Assembly: GCF_005484805.1 (NCBI RefSeq)
Contig: NZ_CP039432.1
Span: 3,658,001 to 3,722,000 of the forward strand
Origin: Rhodococcus sp. SGAir0479
GTDB taxonomy: Bacteria; Actinomycetota; Actinomycetes; Mycobacteriales; Mycobacteriaceae
DNA length: 64,000 bases
Direction: 5' to 3'
Shown here: positions 18,215 through 27,405 of the stretch, piece after piece
Layout of the letters: every line of letters starts with the position of its first letter
Numbering within the stretch: position 1 is the first letter of the stretch
Translations under genes and position numbers: made by a program
Notes under the pieces: model-generated
What the model saw: only the letters and a program-made list of their open reading frames with translations
What the model was told of the DNA's origin: nothing
Databases searched by the model: none

Positions 18215-19825
18215 CTAGGACGCGGAATCGGAAGTGATCCAGGCATTTCCGAACAGCATGATCCCGTCCGCGCTGGGTGTGATGCCGTGCGCGTTCTTGC
18301 TCCACGGGATGAAGTACTTACCGGCGTTGACCACGACCACCGGGGCGGTCTCGTTCACGACGGTCTGGATGTTCTCGAGCACCGCGCGGCGCTCGTCCTC
18401 GGTGGGCGCGGTCTGCAGCTTGCCCAGCAGCGCGTCCATCTCGGGATTCTCGTAGCCGAGCACGTTGGACGTCGACTCGCTGTAGAAGTTGCCGTACATC
18501 CGCACGAACGGGGACTCCTCGAGGATGTTGAAGCCGGCGTAGCCGATGTCGTAGTCGTGCTGGACGTACATGGTCTTGACCAGATCGTTGATGCTGGTGG
18601 TGTAGACGATGTCGACGGTGAAACCGACTGCCTGCAGCATGGATTGGAAGGCCAGCGCACTCTGCTGTGTCGCCGGATCGTTGAGGCCGACGTACGTGAG
18701 CTTGCCGTCGTAGCCGTCGGCCTTCGCCTCGGCGAGCAGCTTCTTCGCCGCCTCCGGGTCGTAGCCGGTACCGGCCACGTCGCCGTGCCACTGCGACCAG
18801 TCCTGGAACATGTCCGAGCCCGGCGTCCCGTAGCCGGCCTCGACCCGCTGGTTGAAGGTCTCGGGGTTGAACGCCGCGACGATGGCCTTGCGGACCCGCT
18901 CGTCGGAGGCCGCGCGCCCTTCGCGCTGGTTGATGTTGCCGACTCCGCCCATGTTCACGGTGTAGACGTAGCCCACGTCTCCCGCCTCGAGGGCGTTGTG
19001 GACCACCTCGGCACCCCGCAGATACGCCGCCTGGATCCCGCCGGTGTGCAAGGCGTCGAGCTTCGCCTGCTCACTGACGATCGCCGGGAACCGCAGCTTG
19101 TCCAGGTGCGGCTTGCCGTTCCAGTACGTCGGGCTCGCCGTCAGCACCAACTCGTCCTGCGATGCGAACTTCTCCACCGTGAACGGGCCGGCACCGACCG
19201 GGGTGAACTTCCCACCCGCCGTCGACGACGGCGCCACCACCATGCCCGGCCCCGTGGTCAACAGGATCGGGAACTCGTTCCACGGCTGCTTCAGCGTGAA
19301 CACCACCGTCGACGCATCCGGGGCGGCGACGTCCGCGACACTCGCCTTCCACACCTGCGTGTGGGTGCCCTTCTTCTCCAGATAGTGATCGATGCTCCAC
19401 CGCACCGCCGCCGAGTCCACCACCGTGCCGTCACTGAACGTGGCACCCTCGCGCAACCGCAACGTCCACACGGTGTCGTCGTCGTTCGCGGTGAGCGACT
19501 GCGCCAACTGCGGGCGGTACTCCCGGGTCTCGGGATCGTAGCGCATCAACAGGTCGTAGATCGCCGCCATCTCGCTACCGCCCGTGGCGCCACCGTCCTG
19601 CCGATCCGCCGGATCCAGGCTGCTCACCCCGTTGTACGTCGCATACGACAACGAGCCACCCGACACCGGCTCCCCACCGTCCGGCTGCTCACCGACCAGC
19701 CCCGTGGTCACCTCCGACGCATCGGTCGCCGAGCCGGAGCCGCCGGCGCACCCGGCCAGCAGCACCGTCGACGCGGCCAGTGCGGTCACCAGCGTTCCGA
19801 CCCGAGCCCATGACGATCGCTTCAT
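18215..19825 (-). CDS. Peptide ABC importer substrate-binding lipoprotein (SBP family 5)
   Basis: Extracytoplasmic solute-binding protein of 536 residues, anchored by lipid at Cys26 (lipobox LAGC). The family-5 fold is recognisable from LREGATFSDGTVVDSAAVRWSI, GAGPFTVEKF and KKLLAEAKADGYDGKLTYVG. Its ATG overlaps the stop of the upstream amidohydrolase gene (ATGA), so uptake and hydrolysis are co-translated. A paralog at 22898-24502 shares long stretches, including the unusual segment GGATGGSEMAA. This SBP family binds peptides, nickel, sugars or other solutes, so the ligand is uncertain. Confidence 0.92.
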   Translation of the reverse strand: MKRSSWARVGTLVTALAASTVLLAGCAGGSGSATDASEVTTGLVGEQPDGGEPVSGGSLSYATYNGVSSLDPADRQDGGATGGSEMAAIYDLLMRYDPETREYRPQLAQSLTANDDDTVWTLRLREGATFSDGTVVDSAAVRWSIDHYLEKKGTHTQVWKASVADVAAPDASTVVFTLKQPWNEFPILLTTGPGMVVAPSSTAGGKFTPVGAGPFTVEKFASQDELVLTASPTYWNGKPHLDKLRFPAIVSEQAKLDALHTGGIQAAYLRGAEVVHNALEAGDVGYVYTVNMGGVGNINQREGRAASDERVRKAIVAAFNPETFNQRVEAGYGTPGSDMFQDWSQWHGDVAGTGYDPEAAKKLLAEAKADGYDGKLTYVGLNDPATQQSALAFQSMLQAVGFTVDIVYTTSINDLVKTMYVQHDYDIGYAGFNILEESPFVRMYGNFYSESTSNVLGYENPEMDALLGKLQTAPTEDERRAVLENIQTVVNETAPVVVVNAGKYFIPWSKNAHGITPSADGIMLFGNAWITSDSAS

Positions 19826-21522
19826 GCGAACCTTCCTTCCCGAGCTCCAGCGAACGCCGCGTCGATCGACTGATCGGCGGCGTGGACGACTCGGTCTCCG
19901 ACGACCGTGGCGAGCACCGTGATGTCCTTGATGTGGGTGGCGTCGCACGTGACGGGGTCCGCGTCGAGCACGACGAAATCGGCGAACAGACCCGGCGCGA
20001 TCGTGCCCTTCGCGCGCTCCTCGGCGCCGAGGCGGGCGGCCGACGAGGTGTAGCCGGAGACCGCCGTCAACGCGTCGATCCGCTGGTCCGCGCCGAGCAC
20101 CGCGCCGCCCCGGGTCACCCGGTTGACGGCCGTGTGGACGGTGAACAACGGATCGACCGGGGTGACGGGGCTGTCGCAGTGCAGGGCGAACCGCAGATCC
20201 GCCCGCGTGATCGACGCCAGCGGGCTGATCCGGCTGCCGCGGTCCGGGCCGAGGAAGCGGTCCCGGTGCCGGTCGCCCCAGTAGTAGACGTGGTTGACGA
20301 ACACCGATGCCGCGACGCCGAGCTCGCGCATGCGCTCGATCTGGTCCTCGCGCAGCGTCTGTACGTGTTCGAGCCGGTGCTGCAGACCCGGCGCCCGGTC
20401 GGGGCCGCCCGCCGACGCCGTCGCCTTCTCGATCGCGTCCAGCGCGAGATCGATGGCGCGGTCACCGTTGGTGTGGATGGCGACCTGCACGCCCGCCGCG
20501 TGGCAACTGGCGACCATCCGGTCGAGATCACCGGGGGGAATCGCCATGTCGCCGCAGTGACAGCCTCCGAGATCGTGATACGGCTCCGAGAGCGCACCGG
20601 TGTGCAGCTGGATCGACCCGTCCGAGATGAGCTTCACCCCACCGACACCCAGGTGGTCGTCGGGGTCCGGGAGCACGGCGTTCCCGACGCCGAAGCCGTC
20701 GATCGTCCCGAACCCCATGTACAGCCTGCCGCGCAGCGGCAGCTCGCCCGCCGCTCGCAACCGCCGGTACGACTCCACCATGGCGGGGGTGACGAACATG
20801 TCGTGGAAGCTCGTGACCCCCACCGACGCCATCCGCGCGAGCGCTCGGCGCAGCGCGTCGTCGAGGTCGGCGGCCGCCGGGACGGAGTCACTCGGGTCGA
20901 CGACCAGCCGCATGGCCGGAATCTCCCGGAACTCGCCGGTGGGGTTGCCGCCCGCGTCGCGAACGATCACTCCGCCCTCCGGGTCCGGGGTGTCCCGGTC
21001 CACTCCGCGCGCCTGCAGCACGAAGGAATTGACGTACAGACCGTGCCCGGACAGGTGCCGGACGACGATCGGCCGGCCGGCGTCGGCCCGGTCGAGATCC
21101 GCCGCGGTCAGTCCGCGGTCGTCCGCCACGAGGCTGTCGTCGAATCCGGAGGCCTGCACGGGCTCCCCGGGGGCGCACTGTGACGCGCGAACGGCCAGTG
21201 CCGCGATGAGCGATTCGATGTCCGGGCACGCATCGACGCCGGCATCCACATCGATGCCGCTCGCGCCCGACATGTGCGGGTGGACATGGGTTTCGACGAA
21301 GCCGGGCAACACCGCCCGGCCGTCGAGGTCCACCACCGTGGTGTCGGGGCCCGCCAGCGCCCTGATCTCCGCATCGGATCCCACCGCGACGAAGCGTCCG
21401 TCACGGACCGCGAAGGCCGTGACGCCTTCGACTTCCGTCATCGTTCGCACGACGGCGCCCAGGTAGATCCGGTCGGGATGACGCCCGTCCGCGAGCGGAC
21501 GTGCTGCCGAACAGTCGACCAC
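19822..21522 (-). CDS. Amidohydrolase, YtcJ/AepA-like (amidohydrolase family 3)
   Basis: Metal-dependent hydrolase of 566 residues, probably cytosolic, cleaving an amide or related C-N bond. The metal-binding start of the barrel is PGFVETHVHPHMSG (His79, His81); further ligand-bearing segments are VAIHTNGDRAIDLAL, LQHRLEHVQTL and LRFALHCDSPVTPVDP. The GTG at 21522 is preferred because GGAGGAGG stands about 5 bases upstream; a longer ATG frame starting at 21549 would include that site. The stop overlaps the binding-protein start, so the enzyme most likely acts on what the importer brings in. Members of this family act on many N-acyl and cyclic amides; substrate unknown. Confidence 0.88.
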   Translation of the reverse strand: MVDCSAARPLADGRHPDRIYLGAVVRTMTEVEGVTAFAVRDGRFVAVGSDAEIRALAGPDTTVVDLDGRAVLPGFVETHVHPHMSGASGIDVDAGVDACPDIESLIAALAVRASQCAPGEPVQASGFDDSLVADDRGLTAADLDRADAGRPIVVRHLSGHGLYVNSFVLQARGVDRDTPDPEGGVIVRDAGGNPTGEFREIPAMRLVVDPSDSVPAAADLDDALRRALARMASVGVTSFHDMFVTPAMVESYRRLRAAGELPLRGRLYMGFGTIDGFGVGNAVLPDPDDHLGVGGVKLISDGSIQLHTGALSEPYHDLGGCHCGDMAIPPGDLDRMVASCHAAGVQVAIHTNGDRAIDLALDAIEKATASAGGPDRAPGLQHRLEHVQTLREDQIERMRELGVAASVFVNHVYYWGDRHRDRFLGPDRGSRISPLASITRADLRFALHCDSPVTPVDPLFTVHTAVNRVTRGGAVLGADQRIDALTAVSGYTSSAARLGAEERAKGTIAPGLFADFVVLDADPVTCDATHIKDITVLATVVGDRVVHAADQSIDAAFAGAREGRFA

Positions 21523-21669
21523 TCGACCTCCTCCTGAGATGTGGATCACACGCTGCTCCGAAGAGGCTAGCTCACAATAGAATTCATGTCAGTATTCGGG
21601 GCCAAAGTACTGCCGAGTAGCTTTCGGGCCGGCGGAGGCCGGCCGCGAGACGTGACCCCCCGGGGTGCG

Positions 21670-22380
21670 TCAGAGCCGGTCGCCGGACGACCCCACGGAC
21701 GTGGCGACGCGATATCGACCCGCGGGGTGAGTGTGGATCGCCACCGCATCCATGGCGTCACCGGAACTGAAGTAACGGTGCACCACAACCAGTGCAGCAC
21801 TTCCCTTTTCGACACCGAGGGCCGACGACACCGCAGCCGAGACGGTGTCCGCGACCACCTCCTGGGAAATCCGCTGACGCACCAGGTTGGCCATGTCGAA
21901 CCGACCCGTGAGCAACATCCGCCGATAGGGCAGATCCGCCCGCAGATACAGCTCGCTCCAACAGAACGGCTCGATCGGGGAGCCCAGCAGCTCGCGGACG
22001 CCCGACACGCAGTACCACTCCGAGTCCGGGGGCACTCCGATGCGCCGAGCCAAATGATCGTCTGCCGCAACAATATTGGTAATCGGGTCGCGAATCCTCG
22101 TCCGCTGCACGAACGCGAGCATCTCGGCCCGGGTGGAGACGAACGCCTCGTACCCGTCGGCCGGTGCCGGCGCTGCGACGGTGGTACCGGCCCCTCTACG
22201 TCTGCTGATGAGACCGGCGTCCTCGAGGTGTTTCAGCGCCTGCCGCACGGTGCCCCGGGCGAGCGAACGACTCTCGCACAACTCGAGCTCGGTGGGCAGC
22301 TTGTCGCCCACCCGGAACTCGCCCGCCTTGATCCGCGCGATCAGTTCCTGAGCGAGGATCACGTGCTGTGGGTCCGTCAC
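21670..22380 (-). CDS. GntR-family regulator with UTRA domain (HutC subfamily)
   Basis: Predicted repressor of 236 residues. The N-terminal winged helix (about 8-72) reads ELIARIKAGEFRVGDKLPTELELCES, then LARGTVRQALKHLEDAGLISRRRGAGTTV. The C-terminal UTRA ligand domain (about 90-230) has YLRADLPYRRMLL and VVVHRYFSSGDAMDAVAIHTHPAGRYRV. The start is GTG at 22380. It sits between two paralogous peptide-binding-protein genes. The 517-base gap on its far side carries a HutC-type GTCTATAC site, so it probably controls its own gene and one or both transport units. Confidence 0.9.
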   Translation of the reverse strand: MTDPQHVILAQELIARIKAGEFRVGDKLPTELELCESRSLARGTVRQALKHLEDAGLISRRRGAGTTVAAPAPADGYEAFVSTRAEMLAFVQRTRIRDPITNIVAADDHLARRIGVPPDSEWYCVSGVRELLGSPIEPFCWSELYLRADLPYRRMLLTGRFDMANLVRQRISQEVVADTVSAAVSSALGVEKGSAALVVVHRYFSSGDAMDAVAIHTHPAGRYRVATSVGSSGDRL

Positions 22381-22528
22381 GTCCCAGGGGCTCTCCGTAT
22401 CCGCACGGCGAGGGGTAACGCATGCACATTCCGGTACATCGAGCGAACCCTCCCACCTCGGTGCCGGTCACCGAAACCGCTCCGCCGACCACGAAATGGC
22501 CGACGACCTGCGAGAACGGGACGGGATC

Positions 22529-22542
22529 TTTGTCTATACAAA
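22529..22542. promoter_or_regulatory. HutC/GntR-type operator
   Basis: TTTGTCTATACAAA contains GTCTATAC, which fits the GT-N-TA-N-AC core known for HutC-subfamily GntR regulators; arms TTTGT/ACAAA are symmetric. The neighbouring gene encodes such a regulator, 149 bases away. Confidence 0.6.
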
Positions 22543-22544
22543 AC

Positions 22545-22568
22545 TGCGTCCCGACAATCTAGGACGCA
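22545..22568. repeat. Inverted repeat TGCGTCC / GGACGCA
   Basis: Perfect 7-bp arms separated by 10 bases, two bases beyond the HutC-type site. It could be a second regulator site or an RNA hairpin at the start of the leader; nothing in the window decides. Confidence 0.4.
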
Positions 22569-22897
22569 TTTCTCACTTCCGCAAGAGTTCGGCGTGGATC
22601 GGCTGCCCGTCAACTGTTCGACAGTGTGCGTGCCGGCTCGGACACGGCGCGGACGCCGTCCGAATATGTCTGGGACAGTGCGGATCACCGAATCGTCCAT
22701 TTCCTTGTGCACCGCTGTTGCGCCGGTTAGAGTCCGTGTCGCAACGGACCGACCGGCGGTGGACGTCGGCGCCGTCAGCACTCGGCGACCGGGCGCTCTG
22801 CCCTGTCGGGGCCCGAGATGTCAACTCGATCAGGCGGACGCGCTGTTTCAGCCCGTACCGGCAGGCGGGTGTCACCCCGAACCGTGGAGGTTGCTTC

Positions 22898-24502
22898 ATG
22901 AGCAAGTATTCGAGAAGGGTCAGCCGGATGCTGGCGATGGTCGCGATCGGCGCCGTCGCTCTCACCGGCTGCGCCAACGCCGAAGGTGACAGCCAGGACG
23001 ACTCGTCCGGCGCCACCACGACGGCGTACGGCATCCTGGGCGACCAGGGTGACGGCGGCACTCCGGTGTCGGGCGGGACCCTGAGCTTCGCGTCGTACGC
23101 TCCCGTCACGAGCCTGGATCCGACCGTGACCCAGCCGGCCGGCGCCACGGGCGGCACCGAGATGGCCGCGGTGTACGACGTGCTGATGCGCTACGACACC
23201 GGTTCGCGCACCTTCGAGCCGCAGCTGGCGAAGTCGTTCGAGGAGAGCCCCGACTTCCTGACGTGGACGCTCAAGCTTCGTGACGGCGTGACGTTCAGCG
23301 ACGGATCGCCGCTCGACGCGAACGCCGTCGTCGCGAGCATCAACCGCTACAACCAGCGTCGTGGCGCCAACTCGCAGGTGTACACGCAGATGGTCAAGAG
23401 CACCGAGGCGCGGGACGCCTCGACGGTGGTCTTCACCCTCAACCAGCCGTGGCGCACGTTCCCGGCGATGCTCGCCTACGGGCACGGCATGATCGTCGCG
23501 CCGTCCTCGCAGCAGGGTGACAAGTTCACCCCGATCGGTGCGGGCCCCTACACGGTCGTCAACCTGCAGCCGCAGCAGGAGCTGCAGTTGAAGGCGCGAC
23601 CGGACTACTGGGGCGGCGCCCCCAACCTCGAGGGCCTGAAGTTCGTCGCGATCGCCGGCGAGCAGCCCAAGATCGACGCCCTCAAGACCAACGGCATCGA
23701 CGCGATCTACCTCCGCAACGCGGAGACCGTGAACGCCGCGAAGGCCGAGTTCCCCGGCTACATCGAGACGACCAGCATGTCGATGGTCGGCCAGCTCAAC
23801 GGTGCGCCCGGCCGTCCCGCCGCCGATCCGCGTGTGCGCCAGGCGATCGCGTTCGCCGTCGACCCCGAGGTCCTCAACCAGCGCGTGCGCGCCGGTGAGG
23901 GCATGCCGGGCTCCGACATGTTCCAGCCGTGGTCCGAGTGGTTCGGCGGCACCGAGGGCATCTCGCCCGACGCCGCCAAGGCCAAGGAACTGCTCGACCA
24001 GGCCAAGGCCGACGGCTACAACGGCAAGCTCACGTACGTCGGTGTCAACGACCCCGATGCACAGCAGCTCGCGCTCGCCGTCCAGGCGCAGCTCAACTCG
24101 ATCGGCTTCGACGTCTCGCTCGAGACCACGAGCAGCATCACCGACATGGTCAAGCGGCTCTACATCGACCGCAACTACGACATGAGCTACGGCGCCTACA
24201 GCATCGCGGACGTCGCGCCCGAGATCCGGCTCTTCAGCTCGCTGTCGAGCACCTCGACCAACAACATCCTCGGCTACAAGAGCCCGGAGATGGACGCCCT
24301 CCTCGCGAAGGTGCTCTCGGCTCCGGACGAGACGGCCAAGCGTGATGCGATCGTCGAGATCCAGAAGCTCGTGAACAACGACCAGCCCTTCCTCTCGTGG
24401 GGCGCCGGCGTGAACTACATCGCATGGTCGGACAAGGTGTACCGCGCGAACCCGACCGTCGACGGAATCATCCTGTTCGACAAGGCGTTCAAGAAGAACT
24501 GA
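22898..24502 (+). CDS. Orphan peptide-binding lipoprotein (SBP family 5), paralog of the importer's binding protein
   Basis: Extracytoplasmic binding protein of 534 residues with a lipobox ending in Cys25 (LTGC). It has the family-5 segments LRDGVTFSDGSPLDANAVVASI, GAGPYTVVNL and AKELLDQAKADGYNGKLTYVG. It is clearly paralogous to the protein at 18215-19825, including GGTPVSGGTLSFAS and GATGGTEMAAVYDVLMRYD. It has no permease or ATPase genes of its own and is followed by a strong terminator, so it probably feeds the nearby Dpp-type permease with a different ligand. The ATG at 22898 has GTGGAGG 7 bases upstream. Confidence 0.92.
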   Translation: MSKYSRRVSRMLAMVAIGAVALTGCANAEGDSQDDSSGATTTAYGILGDQGDGGTPVSGGTLSFASYAPVTSLDPTVTQPAGATGGTEMAAVYDVLMRYDTGSRTFEPQLAKSFEESPDFLTWTLKLRDGVTFSDGSPLDANAVVASINRYNQRRGANSQVYTQMVKSTEARDASTVVFTLNQPWRTFPAMLAYGHGMIVAPSSQQGDKFTPIGAGPYTVVNLQPQQELQLKARPDYWGGAPNLEGLKFVAIAGEQPKIDALKTNGIDAIYLRNAETVNAAKAEFPGYIETTSMSMVGQLNGAPGRPAADPRVRQAIAFAVDPEVLNQRVRAGEGMPGSDMFQPWSEWFGGTEGISPDAAKAKELLDQAKADGYNGKLTYVGVNDPDAQQLALAVQAQLNSIGFDVSLETTSSITDMVKRLYIDRNYDMSYGAYSIADVAPEIRLFSSLSSTSTNNILGYKSPEMDALLAKVLSAPDETAKRDAIVEIQKLVNNDQPFLSWGAGVNYIAWSDKVYRANPTVDGIILFDKAFKKN

Positions 24503-24542
24503 CGTATTTCCCGGTCCGGGACGCCCCGACGCCGGACACGTG

Positions 24543-24579
24543 GGAAGGCCCCGCCACTGCAGCAGTGGCGGGGCCTTCC
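24543..24579. terminator. Strong bidirectional terminator
   Basis: Perfect 18-bp inverted repeat; arms start GGAAGGCCCCG and end CGGGGCCTTCC. It separates the binding-protein gene from the converging deacylase gene. Confidence 0.88.
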
Positions 24580-24597
24580 CCGTTCGGTCCCGTCCGG

Positions 24598-26325
24598 TCA
24601 GGTCGTGGCGGTGGGGGTCGGCTGCGCGCCGCGGACCAACCGGCCGGGCAGCGCCCCGGTGTGCCGGCCGTCCTCGAAGACCACCTCACCGGCGACGATC
24701 GTCGCCACGTAACCCGTCGCGGTCTGCATCAGTCGGCGGCCACCGGTCGGCAGGTCGTACAGCACCTCCGGACGGTCGGCCTGCAGTCGTTCGAAGTCGA
24801 TCACGTTGATGTCGGCGCGGTAGCCGACGTCGAGCCGGCCGCGATCGAGGAGGCCGACCACCGCGGCGGTGTCCACGGTGTGCCGCTTGACGAGCCACTC
24901 GACGGGAAACCGACCCCCGCCCTGTCGATCCCGCCCCCAGTGCGTCAGCAACGTCGTCGGGAAGCTGGCGTCGCAGATGGCCCCGCAGTGCGCGCCGCCG
25001 TCCCCGAGCGCCGGCACGGTGTCGGTGCGGGCCAGCATCTCCCGGACCGCGTCGAGGTTTCCGGCCGCGTAGTTGAGCATCGGGAAGTAGAGTAGACCGC
25101 GACCGTCCTGCGCCATCATCGCGTCGTATGCGACCTCGGCGGGGCGCACGCCGGTACGTTGCGCCAGCGCGGCAACCGAATCTTCGGGTCCCGGTTCGTA
25201 GTTCGGTGGATCTCCCAGCAGGTACACCTGGTCGAACCGAGTGGACAGCCGGGTGACGAACTCGCTGTCGGTCTCGGGCCCCTCCGCCAGGATCGCCGCG
25301 CGGATCTCCGGCCGACGCAACTGTTCCACCCGTTCATCGCGCGGGAGATCCGCGAGCGGCCGGTAGCTGGGGCACGTCATGAACGGGTGCCAGCTCAGCT
25401 CCCACCCGAGCATGACACCGACGGCACGCGGCGCAACCTGTCCGATGATCGGAACCCCCTGTCGCGCAGCGATATCCGCCAAACCGTCGAGGAGGCTGCG
25501 CCACTTGTCGGGCACCCGGTCGCTCTGCACGATCGACACCGAGACGGGGCGCTGCGCGGCCTCCACGACGGCGCTCACGAATTCCATCTCCTCCGGCTCG
25601 TCCATGAAGTCGGAGATGAAGTCGATGACGCCGGCACCGGCCTTCGCCAGGCCCAGAGCCATACCGGTGAGCTCCTCGCGGGACGCGGTGAGGCTCGGGG
25701 TCGGCTCGCCGGTGGAGCTCTTGTGCACGGCCGAGCGGGACGTGGACCATCCCAGCGCACCCGCCTCGACCGCCTCGGCCACGAGATCGCGCATGCGGTC
25801 CATCTCTGCCTCGGTGGGCCGGGCGCTGTGGTCGCCGCCGCGCCGGCCCATGACGTACGTGCGCAGCGCTCCGTGCGGCAACTGCGCCGCGAAGTCGATC
25901 GCGTGCGGGGTGTCGATCGCGTCCAGGTAGTCGGGGAACGACTCCCAGTTCCACGTCATCCCCTCGGCCAGAACACTTCCGGGAATGTCCTCGACGCCTT
26001 CCATGAGGCTGATGAGCCAGTCCCGCTGCTCCGGCTTCACCGGCGCGAAACCCACGCCGCAGTTGCCCATGACGACCGTGGTCACTCCGTGCAGCGACGA
26101 CGGTGTCAGCAGCGGGTCCCACGTCACCTGTCCGTCGTAGTGGGTGTGGATGTCGACGAATCCGGGGGTGACGAGCTTGCCCGACGCGTCGATCTCCCGG
26201 CGTCCGGGCTCGGGCACCTCGCCCACCGCGCTCACGCGGCCGGCGTCGACGGCGACGTCCGCGGCCCGCGGCGCGGTCCCCGTCCCGTCGACCACCAGCC
26301 CGCCGCGGATCACCAGATCATGCAT
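24598..26325 (-). CDS. N-acyl-D-amino-acid deacylase (D-aminoacylase family)
   Basis: Zinc amidohydrolase of 575 residues predicted to remove the acyl group from N-acyl-D-amino acids or related N-acyl compounds. [13 protein letters not shown] supplies His60 and His62; [11 protein letters not shown] carries Cys89, the equivalent of the metal-binding cysteine of D-aminoacylases; [15 protein letters not shown] carries the late Asp/His segment. The ATG at 26325 has AGGGAGG about 8 bases upstream and overlaps the end of the esterase gene by 8 bases. With the amidase and YtcJ-like enzyme it makes three amide hydrolases in 14 kb. Hydantoinase/dihydropyrimidinase-like activity is less likely because of the cysteine motif. 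Confidence 0.87.
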   Translation of the reverse strand: MHDLVIRGGLVVDGTGTAPRAADVAVDAGRVSAVGEVPEPGRREIDASGKLVTPGFVDIHTHYDGQVTWDPLLTPSSLHGVTTVVMGNCGVGFAPVKPEQRDWLISLMEGVEDIPGSVLAEGMTWNWESFPDYLDAIDTPHAIDFAAQLPHGALRTYVMGRRGGDHSARPTEAEMDRMRDLVAEAVEAGALGWSTSRSAVHKSSTGEPTPSLTASREELTGMALGLAKAGAGVIDFISDFMDEPEEMEFVSAVVEAAQRPVSVSIVQSDRVPDKWRSLLDGLADIAARQGVPIIGQVAPRAVGVMLGWELSWHPFMTCPSYRPLADLPRDERVEQLRRPEIRAAILAEGPETDSEFVTRLSTRFDQVYLLGDPPNYEPGPEDSVAALAQRTGVRPAEVAYDAMMAQDGRGLLYFPMLNYAAGNLDAVREMLARTDTVPALGDGGAHCGAICDASFPTTLLTHWGRDRQGGGRFPVEWLVKRHTVDTAAVVGLLDRGRLDVGYRADINVIDFERLQADRPEVLYDLPTGGRRLMQTATGYVATIVAGEVVFEDGRHTGALPGRLVRGAQPTPTATT

Positions 26326-27295
26326 GGACGCCTCCCTGGGTCGCGCGCTCCTGTGCGCCTCGGTGATCGAACAGTGCCGCGGCAGCCCGGACGATCCTGG
26401 CGGCCGCATCGGCGGCCGCGGCCGACACGCCGGTGAACTGCAGGAACCCGTGCGGCAGCGACGGGAACTCGAGCAGCTCCACCGCGACGCCGCGAGCCGT
26501 CAGTCGCTCGGCGTACTCGACCCCCTCGTCGCGGAGGGGGTCGTGCCCGCCGACGACCACGACGGTGGGCGGCAGCCCGGACAGATCGGTGTCCCGCAGC
26601 GGGGATACGAGCGGTGACGAGCGGTCGGCCGCGTCCGGGCAGTAGTGATCGAGGAACCACGCCATCTCCCGGGTACCCAGGAAGACGCCGGAGTTCGCGG
26701 CGTACGACTCGCGCCCCAGGTCCGTGTCCACGACCGGGTAGATCAGTACCTGGCCGATCACGTCCGGACCGGCCCCGGTTCGGGACCGGGCCGCACACAC
26801 GGCCGCCAGGTTGCCTCCCGCACTGTCGCCGGACACGACGACGGGACCGGTCAGGCTCTCGGAACCCGCTGCCACCCAGTCCATCACGGATTCCGCGTCG
26901 TCGATCGCCGCCGGGAACGGATGCTCCGGGGCGAGTCGGTAGTCCACACTCACGACGGCCACGCCAGCTTCGTCGGCGAGCATCCGGCACGTCGCGTCCG
27001 CGTAGTCCAGATCACCCGTCACCCACCCGCCTCCGTGGAAGTGGACGATCGTCCCCGCCGCGGTCGACGCCGACGGCCGGTACAGCCGCACCCCCACTCC
27101 GGCACCGATCCGATGCGTCGAGACCTCCGCGACCTCTGGGCCGGGGGCGCAGGACTGCGCCGAGCCGCGGACCCGCGCGCGGGCGTCCTCCGGGCCGAGT
27201 TCCACCATGGGCGCGAGCCCCGAGTTCGCGACCGCGGCCGCCACCGCGTGCAGTGCGGGGTCCAGATCGGTTCGAACGTGTTCGCCACTTGTCAT
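26318..27295 (-). CDS. Alpha/beta hydrolase, hormone-sensitive-lipase family esterase
   Basis: Cytosolic carboxylesterase of 325 residues. It has the family-IV oxyanion-hole motif FHGGGWVTGD, VDYRLAPEHPFPAAIDD, the nucleophile motif SGDSAGGNLAA (GDSAG), a DPLRDEG segment carrying the acid and a late LPHGFLQF histidine. It is first in a minus-strand pair with the deacylase (8-base overlap). A near-consensus promoter ends 7 bases before the ATG and no ribosome-binding site is present, so the mRNA is probably leaderless. The nearby BVMO suggests it could hydrolyse Baeyer-Villiger esters; alternatively it serves the peptide/amide block. Confidence 0.9.
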   Translation of the reverse strand: MTSGEHVRTDLDPALHAVAAAVANSGLAPMVELGPEDARARVRGSAQSCAPGPEVAEVSTHRIGAGVGVRLYRPSASTAAGTIVHFHGGGWVTGDLDYADATCRMLADEAGVAVVSVDYRLAPEHPFPAAIDDAESVMDWVAAGSESLTGPVVVSGDSAGGNLAAVCAARSRTGAGPDVIGQVLIYPVVDTDLGRESYAANSGVFLGTREMAWFLDHYCPDAADRSSPLVSPLRDTDLSGLPPTVVVVGGHDPLRDEGVEYAERLTARGVAVELLEFPSLPHGFLQFTGVSAAAADAAARIVRAAAALFDHRGAQERATQGGVHA

Positions 27296-27298
27296 GAA

Positions 27299-27331
27299 TT
27301 AGAATCTAACTCTAGTCTGCTGGTATGACAA
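27299..27331 (-). promoter_or_regulatory. Leaderless promoter of the esterase gene with operator over the -10 box
   Basis: On the minus strand: -35 TTGTCA (27326-27331), 17-base spacer, -10 TAGATT (27303-27308), then 7 bases to the ATG. The inverted repeat TTAGAATCTAA (27299-27309) covers the -10 box and could be a repressor site for the adjacent TetR protein. Confidence 0.65.
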
Positions 27332-27405
27332 CGGTCACAATGTGGAGCGATTCCGCCTCGATGTGGCTGCGACGGTTGGTTTCTCGTGACCGCGCGGGCC
27401 GCGGT

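Larger units (their letters stand above)
22381..22897. other. 517-base intergenic region between GntR and second binding protein
   Basis: No gene is evident. It holds two inverted repeats (22529-22542 and 22545-22568). The 330 bases after them show no convincing reading frame or RNA fold, so the binding-protein transcript may have a long 5' leader or an unrecognised promoter nearer the gene. Confidence 0.5.
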
